Shown: positions 46,652 through 58,021 of the stretch, in pieces
Layout: each line of letters begins with the position of its first letter
Numbering within the stretch: the stretch's first letter is position 1
Made by a program: the position numbers and the translations under genes
The notes under the pieces: generated by a model
What the model was told of the DNA's origin: nothing
Database searches by the model: none
Seen by the model: the letters and a program-made list of their open reading frames with translations, nothing else
Assembly (NCBI GenBank): GCA_002104905.1
Contig: MCFE01000151.1
Span: forward strand, 62,001-126,000
Direction of reading: 5' to 3'
Source: Basidiobolus meristosporus CBS 931.73
Lineage: Eukaryota > Basidiobolomycota > Basidiobolomycetes > Basidiobolales > Basidiobolaceae
DNA: 64,000 nucleotides

Positions 46652-48825
46652 CGAATCCAGCCGGCTGCCCATCATCGGTGATGGGCGGATGGCTTTGTGG
46701 GGATTGTAGTCATTGTACATTCATACACACCACGACAGTTGCGGTACCAAGAGTTGTGTCACATGCAGGAACTTAAGACCCCGAGCTTATGTTCTGTGTA
46801 GATATATTTATGTATAGTATTCGAATCAGTTTTAATCGCCCATGCTCATTAGAAAGCCCACCATGGCACAGTAGTTGTCTTTCTCTACTGACGTATCTGA
46901 AGACGCGAGTTTGACAGTGCGAGCTTGGGCACACGCCCATCTGATAATAAACCCCCGCTCCGGCACCGACGAGCGAACCTCACCATTGCCCTTTCCCTTC
47001 CATGTGGGCCCAGCATTTGGGTTCAAGTGGGATCATGCTGACTGAAGCTGATACATAGCCTAAGCGGATTTATGGCCTAGGTCTAGATCCAGTTCCCACC
47101 GAAAATTCACATGGAACTATTCTGAGGTGTGACGTAAATGATTGAACACTCCCACCGATTCCAAACCTGGATGCTTATCTGCGCCAAAGAGGACACACAT
47201 TGGTAATCGCGATTCAGGGTTAGATCTTGTTGGTGTACCAATGAGGAGTGGCAGGAGCAGATGTAGATTAATACGTAGATAACGTCCGCAGTATTCGTTC
47301 AACGCGAACCTGATTGGGAAAAATCCGGCACCCACAGCCAGTAAGCTCGAGCTCTGCTCTTGAAGGAAAGATGACCCGTCGCTGGGGCTGTAGAGGCGGC
47401 ATGAGAGCTGGAGGCACTTCGGACGGAGTTGGGAAGGGCTTCACAATGGTAGATGCAGCTAAAAAACCTGAATCTCCGTCGATGAATCACGAAGCGTGTA
47501 GGTGGTCCGATGAGGTTGCTCGGAGAACAGTCTCTACACACTGGTAAACACCGCAACCCGTTTATAGGGATGGTTTTAGATATTGACGCTACGACTTGCC
47601 GAGATGGATTTATCGACATTGTATCTAAATCTAGCTTAATGTTGGTGTCACCACCAACTCCTCCTTGGGTTGCTTTTATGGAGACCGGCTTGATTCATCC
47701 AATCAACCAAGTGCACTGTTAGCTCACCTCAGGTAGCAGGGGGCGGGGTGAGGCTAATCGTATGGATTTCGGTGCTGTGTCGGGTTGCTTGGTGGCACAA
47801 GGCCGTATCCGCGCAATGGTAGTAGAGGCTATTCTGGTCAAACATTGGTGCTTGTCTAATTTTAACCACCCGCCCTCCATTGGATCCACATGCCAAGCGG
47901 GGATATCGCAATATATGGAAAGCATTAAAATACCCAACTCAAGCCTAGGGAGGCCAGATGACTAGGCGCAAACTAACATGCCGTGTCAATAGGGTGAACA
48001 ACAAATGGTCAAATGCAACCTTTTCGGCCACTCATTGCCGTGCTACTGGCATATTGTGTATCACATAACGAACCCCAAACTAGTTCTAAGGCTGTCTGAA
48101 CTCCCATCTAGGCTGATTGTTCGGCATGCGTTGGGAGAATGACTGATGTAACACGAGATGTAGGTGCATCCCAAAGGATGTATTGAAATTAGATAGATCT
48201 TGGGAGGGACTGGATATCAATTGCAGGTAGATGCTGCGGTCAAGAGTTATATATTGATTTCCGCATGAGATGACGGACTGATTCGGGCTGTTTGCTGCTA
48301 AAGCTTAGACATCTCTGCTATGAAGATGCCAGGGCATTCCAAGTGGCATGATTGTTCTGGGTGAAGCCCGTGTGAAGCAGGCGTCTAATGAATCTGATAC
48401 CAAATACCCGTTTGGATGAAAAGGGATAAGGATCTATCAACTCATATACTCCAGGTCTCATTTTACGCTTGTGCCTGCAGATTGCAAAGGGATATTGTGA
48501 TTATTGCTAGCATTCACCAAACTTACATATAATCTCTAGGTTGAAAGTAAGGCACAGACAGATATAGTGCTTTCTTGTCAGAGTACAAAGATGATAGCTG
48601 CTTTACATATTGTATGTCACTTGTAGGTATTAGATTGTCACACAATCCATCAACAGTAAGCAATACATTTGCCCCTTGAAAGATTGGAAATCTGGGCCTT
48701 TTTTTATTTTACAGTCATTTCCACATTTGACATGTCAAGTGGATTTGGGATATGAAAGGTCCATTTCTACCTGTTAGGGTTCACATCCATTTAGAAGTAG
48801 TAATTGCAACTTGGCAGTGGATTCC
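46652..48825. other. Intergenic region without recognised gene
   Basis: The first 200 bp probably hold the 3' end of the zinc-finger gene. The rest is single-copy-looking DNA of moderate G+C with only short overlapping frames on both strands, none with a recognisable domain or a convincing intron structure. From about 48500 the sequence becomes AT-rich again towards a family D copy. Confidence 0.5.
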
Positions 48826-49580
48826 ACAGACAGGCAAAGCAACTATATCAAGAGATCATGAGACTACCACCATACCTACAGTGGAGTTTTGGAACGTTAA
48901 CAGGCACACCAAGAGGTTGCAGCACTTCTTCAAGAGCAGTGCTCAAGAAAATTCACTTGAATATTGCCAGGATTTATTGCAAAGACCAGCAGATGAGGTG
49001 CTAGACCTTGCAGTGCCAGCTGAAGACCAGTGCATATGGAAACCAGTGAATCAACAATGGCATAAAGCTGTAGGGTTTCTGCCAAAGTCATGGAAAAAGG
49101 TCATTACAGCAGAAACACTTAATGAATGCAGATTTTCAATGAAGTTACTAGTTGAGTGTGGGATTGGGCTTAATGTTATTGTTGGGTATAGGGACTTGTA
49201 TAAGTCAGTACAATTGGCAACTGAGTTACAACTCAGGTTTCAACAGAAATAAACCAATTTGTATGCATAAAAAGTAAGAGTATTGGTTGAGTCAGAAAGT
49301 AAGGAGTGTGAAAAAGAGGCAATAGCCAACCAATATACACAAATGTAGGAGGCAATTGGGTGTCCAGGATCAGAAAGTGAGAGAATTGGCAGACAACTAA
49401 TTAAAAGCCACTTATGTATTGTTGTGATGAAAAATTTTGACCCAGTATTTTATGAAATTTGGGATGCAATTTATTTACAGTCTTTGCATGGTGTCCTGAT
49501 GGGATCAATACCTCTTAGTCACAGGATTTTAATTTTGTGATGGCCTTTTGACAGGATCATCACTATTACCTCTCATAGGG
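48826..49580 (+). pseudogene. Coding repeat family D, copy 4 (C-terminal half)
   Basis: An open stretch to 49252 encodes the conserved domain: TIPTVEFWNVNRHTKRLQHF, SAQENSLEYCQDL, LAVPAEDQCIWKPVN, LPKSWKKVITAETLNE, MKLLVECGIGLNV. The product is the same in sense as copy 3, with different third positions and some replacements. After the stop, non-coding similarity continues for 330 bp to the same terminus, ACTATTACCTCTCATAGGG. The N-terminal half is absent. Confidence 0.65.
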
Positions 49581-50243
49581 AAATACATCCAGAGTACACA
49601 CTTGAAAGCTACTGAGTATGAAAGATGTTTTATATCCCATTATTACATCTATATATTGCATTAACTTTGTCACTGAGATCATAGTACTTAGGTTTTGGAG
49701 CACCATGTCTAAGCACTCTGTTGTAATATACTTGCCATAACCAACCAAAATGTCCTATACACAGGAGATGCCAATATTCATACTAATACCATAGTATCCT
49801 CACCTTCAATGTAGGCTCTTTGAAACTTATTACATATATGGCATGTGCTTACTTTGCCTATGAGAATATCTCACTTGAAACTCATCTGATGATATTCTAA
49901 TACTATACTTGTATTTTCAAGGTATTTTGCCGGTATTCAGCTGGTATTTTTTTATTGTCAATTTGGTGAATGTACCTAAAAATTTACTTAACTTGGTTTG
50001 TTGGATCACTGTCAACATGTGAGAAATCTGGCCAAGTTCCTTCTTAAGACTTACTAACAACATTTTAACCAAAAACGCTGGGTGCCCAGAATATGACAGA
50101 TCTAAGTGTTGTCCAAGCTGATTGGGAGAGCAAGTAGATTATGCAGTTCCCACTTAATTCCTGAATGAATCCAAAGGTAGCTTGCTACTGTGAAATGATC
50201 TAAGCAAATCAAACACATGGAAGATGTTTAGCAAGGGCCCAAG
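49581..50243. other. Spacer with a copia-B LTR fragment
   Basis: Mostly featureless AT-rich DNA. At about 50108–50200 a piece of copia-B LTR is present (GCTGATTGGGAGAGCAAGTAGATTATG). No gene is seen. Confidence 0.4.
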
Positions 50244-50591
50244 TGTTTCAGGTGTCTTAGAGATCTTCAAAGTAATTAGGAGAAGAAGTGAATTATGTGG
50301 TTGCACTTAATAATTTAATGAATGTAAAAGTATTATCAGTACTTTGACATGGTCTTGGCATAACATACATATAAAATAGGCTTAGGAAGGTTGCAAGAAC
50401 ATGTGTGCAAAGTTTGGTGCTGTTTAAACAACATTGAGAATTCTCATGGTTTAAGTACCTGATATTTTGGTGAAAATATCCTAAGCAAATCCCAACAAGA
50501 AATTTGGTCAGTATTCTCAAGGATATGAAGGTAATGATCTAAGTGACCAAGTCAGGTGGATATTAAGGTGGAACTCAGAGCTTTTACAACA
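50244..50591 (-). repeat. 3' LTR of the copia-B element
   Basis: 348 bp, TGTTTCAGGTGTCTTAG to TTTTACAACA. It aligns over its full length with 53878–54226 but with many differences, so the element is old. Confidence 0.7.
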
Positions 50592-50821
50592 CTCTCACTA
50601 AACTAAATGTACATACTGACTAGTCCTGGTTTTGGCCTAAGATATTCAAATTTGTCTCTAACTAATGGTTTGGTAAGTATGTCTACAATCATTTCATCTG
50701 TAGGACAGTAAACCAAGTTAGCCAAGTTACTCTCTATAGCTTCACCTATGAAATGATGTCCAATACCTATGTGCTTAGCTCTAGCATGAAAAGTTGGATT
50801 TCTACCTTATTGTATACATCC

Positions 50822-51768
50822 TTAATTGTCCTGAAATAAAGTAATAGGTGTTTTTTGACATATGCCTAGGTCTTGAAAAAGTTTCCTTAGCCCAATTGCT
50901 TCTTTTTCAGCTTCAAAGGCTGCCATATACACTGCCTCTGTGGTAGAAAGTGCTATGGTTAGTTGCTTTTTTGAATTCCTTGTAATTGCTGCTTTACAGT
51001 AAGAAAGGTGTGTTTCAAGCATGATATACATCAGACTGCCAACCGTAGACTGATAAGGAAAGCCAGGGCATTCCAAAAGAACTAAGCTCTCTTGACTTGG
51101 CTGAGTTCTGACCATGTTAAGGTTTGCCTCCATTGGGGTAGCTACCAGCTTACAGTCTTCCATTTGATACTTCTTTAGTATGTCTTGAATATTTTTTGAT
51201 AGGCTTAGGGTTTTAGTCTGGGTACTTCTGCCTATATATCTATAGCCCAGTCATTTTGTTTGAGCGTATCTTTTGACCACAAGTCTTGCTTTGTATTTTT
51301 CTATTGTTTCATCAGCCTTGTATTTTGTCTTAAAGGCCCATCTGCATCCAATTGATTTTGGTTGATTGGTAATTTGACTAAGTCCCAAGTTTGATTTTCC
51401 ATCAGGGCCTGATATCCATCAGTCATTGCAGATCTCCAAAACTTTGTCTGAGGGCTATTGAGGGCTTCATTTACAGTCTGGGGTTCATCAATATGGACTG
51501 AATAGGCATAGGCCAAGTTTGTACCCTCATTGTTTGGGCTATTTCTGGTGTGCTTAGATCTCCTAGCATTTGATACTGAAACAATCACCTCTGGGATATT
51601 TCTGAGCACTGCTTCAGGCTGAACCATGGTTATAGAGTCCTCTGTAGTGAAAGCATGCTCATTGTTTTGCTCTGATCCAATCCTGGCAATTGATAGACTT
51701 GAAATCAGATTTTTGTCATTGTCTGATGTCATTTTTTGATAATATTTTGAATTTTCATCAAACAGCAC
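50822..51768 (-). pseudogene. Copia-B linker, reverse transcriptase remnant and RNase H
   Basis: The open segments are 51768–51301 (linker and start of reverse transcriptase: TVNEALNSPQTKFWRSAM, NQTWDLVKLP) and 51163–50822 (MEDCKLVATPMEANLN, FPYQSTVGSLMYIM, then RNase H with IALSTTEAVYMAAFEA). The part with the catalytic YVDD is missing between them, and a junction inside RNase H joins MYIMLETHL to YCKAAITRNSKK. Confidence 0.8.
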
Positions 51769-52650
51769 ATCCCTGGACTTGATCAGCTTCTTTGCTTTGG
51801 CGTTTTATAGTCTGTATGCTTTACTCTCACTGCAGTAGCCCAAAAATATGCATTTTACACTTTTTGGCTCCAATTATGACTGATTTCTGGATAGTTTCTT
51901 GGCATATGCTATACACCCAGATATTCTTAGATGTTCTAGACTTGGTCTCCATCCATACCATGTTTAAAATGGAGTAGAATCACAAAGTATTCTGTTATAA
52001 CTCCTATTTGTAAGGTATACAGCAGTGGCAACTGATTCTGCCCAAAAATCATAGGATTATTTTTGATCATGGATTATAGATATTGCCATATCAATTATTG
52101 ATCTGCTTGCACATTCTTCTACTACATTTTGCTGTGAAAAGTATGGTACAGCAGTCTCTTGCTTTATCCCATGAATTTTGCAGAAGTGGATGAAGAGTTT
52201 TGAGGTATGTTATCCGCCATTGTCAGAGTGTATTTTCTTGATTTTTTCCACAGTTTCTCTCTCCACCATGGCTTTGAGCTCCCTGAACTTAGAAAGAGCT
52301 TCATCCTTTCTCTCCATGAAGTTGACCCACATGTATCTTGTATAATCATCATAAAAGTGATTAAATACTTCATCCCACCTAAGGATAAATTTTGCATAGG
52401 TCCAAACTAATCTGAGTGAATTAAATCTAATTTTTTCTTGGTTTGGTTTGCCCAGAGCTCTTGAACAGTTGTCTGGCTTGTTTTCCATATATGCAGGCTT
52501 CACAGTGCTCCAAATTTGCTGGTGGATCAGCTTTTACTCCCAAAATTAGCTGATCATTGATCATTTTGCACAAATAATCAAAATTGATATCTCCAAATCT
52601 CCTGTGCCAAAACATTGGTGTTTCTTCATTTAAGCTACTTATATTGGCTT

Positions 52651-53873
52651 CTAGATATGATGGAATATAGTCAATTTATACAGATTCTGATCTCTGATAT
52701 CCAAAGCAATATGAGGACCATTTTGATCAGTGATCCTGCATCCAGAATTGCCAAAACTGAAACTGAGTCCTTCTGCTGTAGCCTTGCTTACAGATAGTAG
52801 GTTCTTGGCTATTTCTGGTACATAGAGTACTTCTTTAAAGGTCAGTGTATGGCTTCCTTCACTGCTTCTTAGGTTTACTTGGATAGTTCCTTCTCCCACT
52901 GCATCCAGTGTTCTATCATCACCCATGAAAACCTTCTTAATTGGAATTTCTTGATATTGGGTAAAAAGTTCTTTTTGGTGTGTAAAGTGTTGAGAAGCTC
53001 CAGAGTCAATATACCACGTCTGAGAATCCTTGTTTGTGGTCATATTTAGTGCAGATATGAATAGTCTATCTTCAGTTGTTGCAGCATTTCCACATTCAGG
53101 CTTCTTTTGCTGATAATATCTCTTTTTGAGACACTGGTCTAATGGGTGTCCTTTCCTTTTGCAGTAGTTGCAAAATAGGTTGCTGTTGCCTTTGTACGGT
53201 CTTGGGTACCTCCTTTGTTGGTTATCATTGCTTATTAAAGCATTTTCTTCTTCCTTCTTATTGGCGCTTGATTTTCTTAATTCTTCATCCAGGAGCCTTC
53301 CATATACGTAATTTAAGGTCAAATCTTCAGTTCTGGACTCTAGGGCTGATACAAGGCCCTGAAACTTGTCTGTCAGGCTATTCAGGATGGTAACTATCAC
53401 TTCCTCATCAGTAGCTGGTACAGCCACAGATTCCATCTCATCTACCAGCAGGGTAATTCTGTTAATTAGATTTTTCATTTCTTCTCCTGGTAGCATCTTT
53501 GTAGTAAGAATTTTTGTCTCAGATACATTTTCTTGGCAGCTGAACATGACTGGTAGGTGTCTTCTAATGCTTTCCAGGCATTCTTTGCTGTTTTTGCTCT
53601 TGAGCATTGAATTAGCAATTTGTCCTTGACATTAAGGCAAATGCAGTTAAAGGCACTTTGTTCTTTCTTCTGGTACTTTAAGGCTTCCTCTCCCACGTTT
53701 TTAGGAGGGCATTCTTCTCCCATGACAATATCCCAAAGGCCTCTTTCTTGTAGCAGCATCTTCATCTTCACCTTCCACACTTGGTAGTTGGATCCATCCA
53801 ACTTTTCAGCAGAGGGAAGAATTCCAGTAACAGCAGTAGTAGACATTGCAGAGAGTGACAGCTTGGGGCTCAT
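52651..53873 (-). pseudogene. Copia-B gag and protease/pre-integrase coding region
   Basis: Gag begins at an ATG at 53873 that lies inside the primer site, or at a second ATG nine codons later. Gag reads TTAVTGILPSAEKLDGSNYQ, WKVKMKMLLQERGLW and LEDTYQSCSAAKKMYLRQKF, then shifts frame near 53515. The second frame runs to 52651: MLPGEEMKNLINRITLLVDE, a zinc knuckle CNYCKRKGHPLDQC, the protease site TWYIDSGASQHFT, and EVLYVPEIAKNLLSVSKA. Gag forms particles, and the protease cuts the polyprotein. A single one-base shift separates the two otherwise open parts. Confidence 0.85.
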
Positions 53874-53877
53874 AACC
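53866..53877 (-). other. Primer binding site of copia-B: complement of the initiator tRNA-Met anticodon arm
   Basis: Immediately after the 5' LTR the minus strand reads GGTTATGAGCCC. Its complement GGGCTCATAACC is the anticodon stem-loop of eukaryotic initiator tRNA-Met (anticodon CAT). Drosophila copia and yeast Ty5 are known to use a half-tRNA of this kind. The motif recurs at 33440–33452 and, decayed, before 4885. Confidence 0.75.
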
Positions 53878-54226
53878 TGTTGTAAGAGTCTTGGAGATAT
53901 TGGAAGTGATTTGGAGAACAAGTAGATTATGTGGTTTTCACTTAATGATTTATTGAATGTAAAAGTAGTATTTATACTTTTACCTGGTCTTGGCATTACA
54001 AACACGTAGAATAGGTTAAGGAAGGTCCCAAGAACATGTGTGCAAAGTTTGGGGCTGTTTGGACAACTTTGAGAATTTTCATGTTCTGGGTACCTGGTAT
54101 TTTGGTGACAATATTACAAGTAAATCCTGACAAGGAATTTGGTCAGTATTCTCTAGGATTTGAGGGTAATGATCTAAGTGACTAAGTTAGGTGAATATTT
54201 AGGTGGAATTACAAATTTTTACAACA
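53878..54226 (-). repeat. 5' LTR of the copia-B element
   Basis: 349 bp, TGTTGTAAGAGTC to TTTTTACAACA on the plus strand. This is the reference LTR for the family. In element direction it contains GTAAAAGTATAAATACTAC as a likely TATA region. Confidence 0.85.
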
Positions 54227-54990
54227 GCTATATCAATGAAAATATTTAGTCATATGAAAAGTATGGGTACTCTTGGAATATACACATACTGAGACCTAAA
54301 TGAGTACTCAAGTAGGGATTCTTACAAAGAGTAACAATGTTTTATTCAATATATCAACAGATGTTTACCTCAGTGCCCCCTATTGACTCAAAAGGGCATA
54401 CGCCCCAAGCAAGTAGTGCCAGAGATTGCCAGCACCTCTATTTCCAACATGCTGTAACTAAGAAATCTCATGAAGGCTCCAAGTTTGCTTCATAGTGATG
54501 ATGTTCAACACAAGGACAAAGGTCTTCAGGAGCCTGTCATCAGTATAGAAAATGAGCCTTAGGGGATCCTGGAAGATATGGACAAGCACTGGCTCAAAGA
54601 TTAAAGAGCTGGAAACATAATATCCTTTGGCCTAAATGGTGAACAAATGATGTTGCATTCAAAGGTAACGTAGGCCAGAAGGCCTGGTTGGAGCCAAGGG
54701 ATGTCTACCAGATTAAGCTCCTTAGAAATAAGCCATTCTGAAGGAGCTTACTCAATGAAAGAAAGCAGTCCACATAAGATTCCAAACAACAAACGTGATT
54801 AATGAGTCCCTAATACAGATATGGTACGCCCCAGGTAGGAGTGGCTTTATCAGAATATTTCACACTTCAGCTTTAATGTTAGCACTGAGAGATTAAGTTA
54901 AGATTAGGGGAACGGGCTGGGAGTATAGCAGAAAAGGTTAAGTGGGGGTGGAATAGATCAGGGAAGGTCGGGAGGGAGGTGGCCGTTAAA
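54227..54990. other. Intergenic stretch downstream of the acyltransferase gene
   Basis: No gene is recognised. It should contain the 3' untranslated region of the minus-strand gene ending at 54991. No known repeat is visible past 54226. Confidence 0.45.
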
Positions 54991-56857
54991 TCACATCAAC
55001 TTCTTTGACCGGTTGAGGTAGTTGCGAAGATATTGGGCACATTCAAGACGTTTCCCTTGTTGTTCAATTATATCGCATAGACGTCTGGTGATGGACTTTC
55101 TCATCTCTACCAAGCTAATGAACACCTTCCGTCCTTGGTGATGCTCCTTCCCTACGACTGCGGCAAATACCTTCCAAGCGGTGGTCAACGTTTTGATCAT
55201 GTCGTATCTTCGGTCCACGCTATGTACATGATACGTGGCGAAAGAAGACACAAGCACTACGGAAATAAAGAAGCCGAAGGTGCTGTAATTCATTGTCTTC
55301 CACAGAAGGGCGAAAAGTCCACCATACAGACAAGGCATGAGAAGTACCGTGGAGAGCAGCTTCATTTGAGCCTTGGTTTCCTCATACTGCTCGTTCTTCT
55401 CGAGCCATTTGGCAATGACGAATATGGGAAAGTGAAAGATAAAGCCTGGAAGAGATAGAGGAACCTCGATCAAGAGCTTGGTGGCGTTCCATACCAAATC
55501 CAAGGTGACTCGAAATATCCCCACCTTTTTATGTTGATATTTATGGATGCTCGAATCATTCACTCCAAGGAGCTTTAACGCCTCGTCATACTCAGCAAGA
55601 AGCTCTCGTACCAACTTCGTCTCAGGGTCACTCTCAAGCTTCTCGAAAAGATCCACAAAGCTACACACTTGAGATTGAGTCGGAGGGCAACAAACGGACA
55701 GCGCAATTGAAGAGGCTCTCACCTTTGGCTGACCCTCACATAATCCGGAAGATACGAGTCTTCATCAGGGAAAAGGATCTTGCGAGCTAGATGGGCTTGG
55801 TTGAAAGTGTCCCTGCGATGCGAAAGTAGCCTTCGTTAATGCCAACAGTATATACAGAGTCGCCAGTGAGGTGTTACCAAGTAAGCGCATTAACAGTGAT
55901 ATCTGCCAAAGCCTCGTGAATCGCCAACGTTAGCTGTTTAACCGTGGCCTTTGGATTCTCTTTGAAACCATCCAAAAATGGCTCAATATCAACAGGGTCA
56001 CCGTAACTTCAAGGTATCCATTAGTGCGCTTGGTTAATGCCTACAATGAGAGTATCTGTACGTACTGGACTATCGCTGCACTTCTCCACTTTTGTTTGTG
56101 TGTGTAAGTGATTCCAACGGGAACGATCTTGATCATTTTTGTTTTCGGCCCGTTAATGGCGGTTTTAGCTTGATCTCGAAGTTTGGCACCATACTCCAAG
56201 GCGGCCTATCAAGCCGAAATTGATTAACTAGAGGCGAGGGCTATTTCAAAGTATGTGTACTCTACCCAAGAGGCTCCGTCTTTTAAGTCCATGATGTGCG
56301 GAAGTGTGTACGACGTCCCTAAGGCTTCGCGTCAGCAAAAGCAACCAACCAGCACGTGCAAATAGTAGTGAAGATACCTTCAGGGAACAAGGCAACCACG
56401 CCGTTCTGCTCAAACACTTCAAATGTAGCATTGAACAACAGGTCGTTGTTTTTGGTTTGGCGATCTACAGCAACGGCTCCAAGGGAATCCAAAATCCATT
56501 TGGCCAGTTTGTTCTTGAAGAAAATGTTCGCTGCCCAGAAATGACATTGAATATTCTCGGGAGTAGTTGTGAGTAGTATGCCAGGATCAAGAATCATGTT
56601 GCAGTGAGTGCTAGAACACAGAACGGGTCGATTAATATGTGGAAATGGAGAACATGCCAATCACCAAATTCAGTACCCAGTCCTACGCAAAAGTGGATTA
56701 GTTTACAAAACGTTATCGAAGGCTCCATAGATCACACATACATAAGCAGTGGGCGATCGTCAGGGAGCTGGTCGGCACCAAGGACCTCAATCTGCTTAAA
56801 CCATATCCAGAAAGCACCCTTTGCTAAGGTTCTTACGCCATTGTATAAACGAGGCAT
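54991..56857 (-). CDS. Glycerol-3-phosphate (or dihydroxyacetone phosphate) O-acyltransferase-like protein, 7 exons, 482 aa
   Basis: My exon model (minus): 56857–56742, 56610–56378, 56318–56266, 56205–56066, 56006–55878, 55830–55723, 55660–54991. All six introns are GT...AG (47–131 bp), and the total of 1,449 nt is in frame. The PlsC acyltransferase motifs are all present: THCNMILDP (His41, Asp47; the H-X5-D spacing of fungal Gpt2/Sct1 types), GAVAVDR (83–89), FPEG (114–117) and VPVGITY (162–168). The second half has three hydrophobic segments (about 325–347, 362–381, 387–404), fitting an endoplasmic reticulum membrane enzyme that makes lysophosphatidate, the first step of glycerolipid synthesis. 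It is shorter than the roughly 740–760 residues of the yeast enzymes. Substrate preference cannot be read from the sequence. Confidence 0.85.
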
Positions 56858-58021
56858 GTTGATAGAGGTGTTACTGAAGAGCTTGGGTAAAATAGGTCAA
56901 CTTGGGCTGAGACTAGAGTTGTAACTATAAGCGGATAATAAATAAGAAAATCCAGCATCATATATCAGATGAATATTACCAAAATGGCTAATAGCGTTTG
57001 GCAAATTAGGAAGGGAAGATTACCAAATCTCGCCTTGTTACGTGTAGCGAACACAACGGGTGAAAAATCAAGGGCTGACTATTCGACGGCCAGATAACCG
57101 ATCTTGATCTGCTTTAACTACTCTGGCTATATGCCGCTACGCACTTGGCACTCCGTACTCAATGCTTAGCACGCAGCATTCACGAAGCGTGGTATCGTTT
57201 CACCGATGGTCACACATGATGCTGCGATGACGACATCTGCCAACACAGTCAAGCGCAGCCAGGGAACAGATCCTGGCGATACAAACAAATGCTAAATTAG
57301 AAGGGTTGATTTACAAATGGGATAATCTTCTGCTCAGTAGCCATTCATGGGCAGGAAAGAACATGCAGAACCATCGCTTGGATTGATGGACGTTATTGGA
57401 AGTTGTTGATACCTAAGCGGTTACTTTATGCCGATTCACTACAGAAACTCTCGTAGGGTCGTGGGGTAATGCTCACCTCGTGTAATCCTTTTACCGGTGC
57501 GGAGATAAAGCCTTTTAACAGACAATAGACACATGCCGGATGCCGTTAGTTACAGCCAGAGGTTTAAATGATGAAGCAAGTGTGTTTAGAGTTGATCCCA
57601 GTGCCTCTTTGTTGCCTTGCCGTTTCTGCCAGCAACAGGCCTTGGGACATTATCGCCGCTTGCCCGGCTGGCTTACTTTATCATAATCAGGAGGGCCAAG
57701 CCAGCATCGATGCTGTAGACTGAATGCGTTTGCTCAGAAGCAGTATCGATGGGATTGAGACAGATCCTAGGGCAACCAGATTGGCTGCAGAATGTAAACT
57801 TACACATCATCAACTATTTGCCTTGGACTCATCATCAGTTTTACCGTGAAGATTTCATTCATTTCTTGGGTATCACATCCTCTCTTCAATTGGGAGTTGA
57901 TGAAATAAGCTGGGGAAATTGTGTTGGCCCCAAATAATATCATTAAATCAGGGGCTCCACCCCACGAAAATAGCGTCCCATTTTAGACCAAATATCTAAA
58001 TCGATTTCTAGTATCATTCGA
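56858..58021. other. Divergent intergenic region between the acyltransferase and complex I genes
   Basis: It separates genes transcribed away from each other, so it should hold both promoters. No open frame with recognisable content is present. No clear TATA box was picked for either gene. Confidence 0.5.

Larger units (their letters stand above)
50244..54226 (-). mobile_element. Copia family B element, best preserved copy, with both LTRs
   Basis: The 5' LTR is at 53878–54226 and a strongly diverged 3' LTR at 50244–50591. Between them, on the minus strand: primer site, gag, protease and pre-integrase, integrase, linker, and remains of reverse transcriptase and RNase H. The central reverse transcriptase including YVDD is deleted near 51240, where the first block (ARLVVKRY) passes directly into a C-terminal part. 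A second deletion removes the middle of RNase H near 51010. The flanks (CCAAG and GCTAT) do not match, so ends have been altered. It cannot move by itself. Confidence 0.88.
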
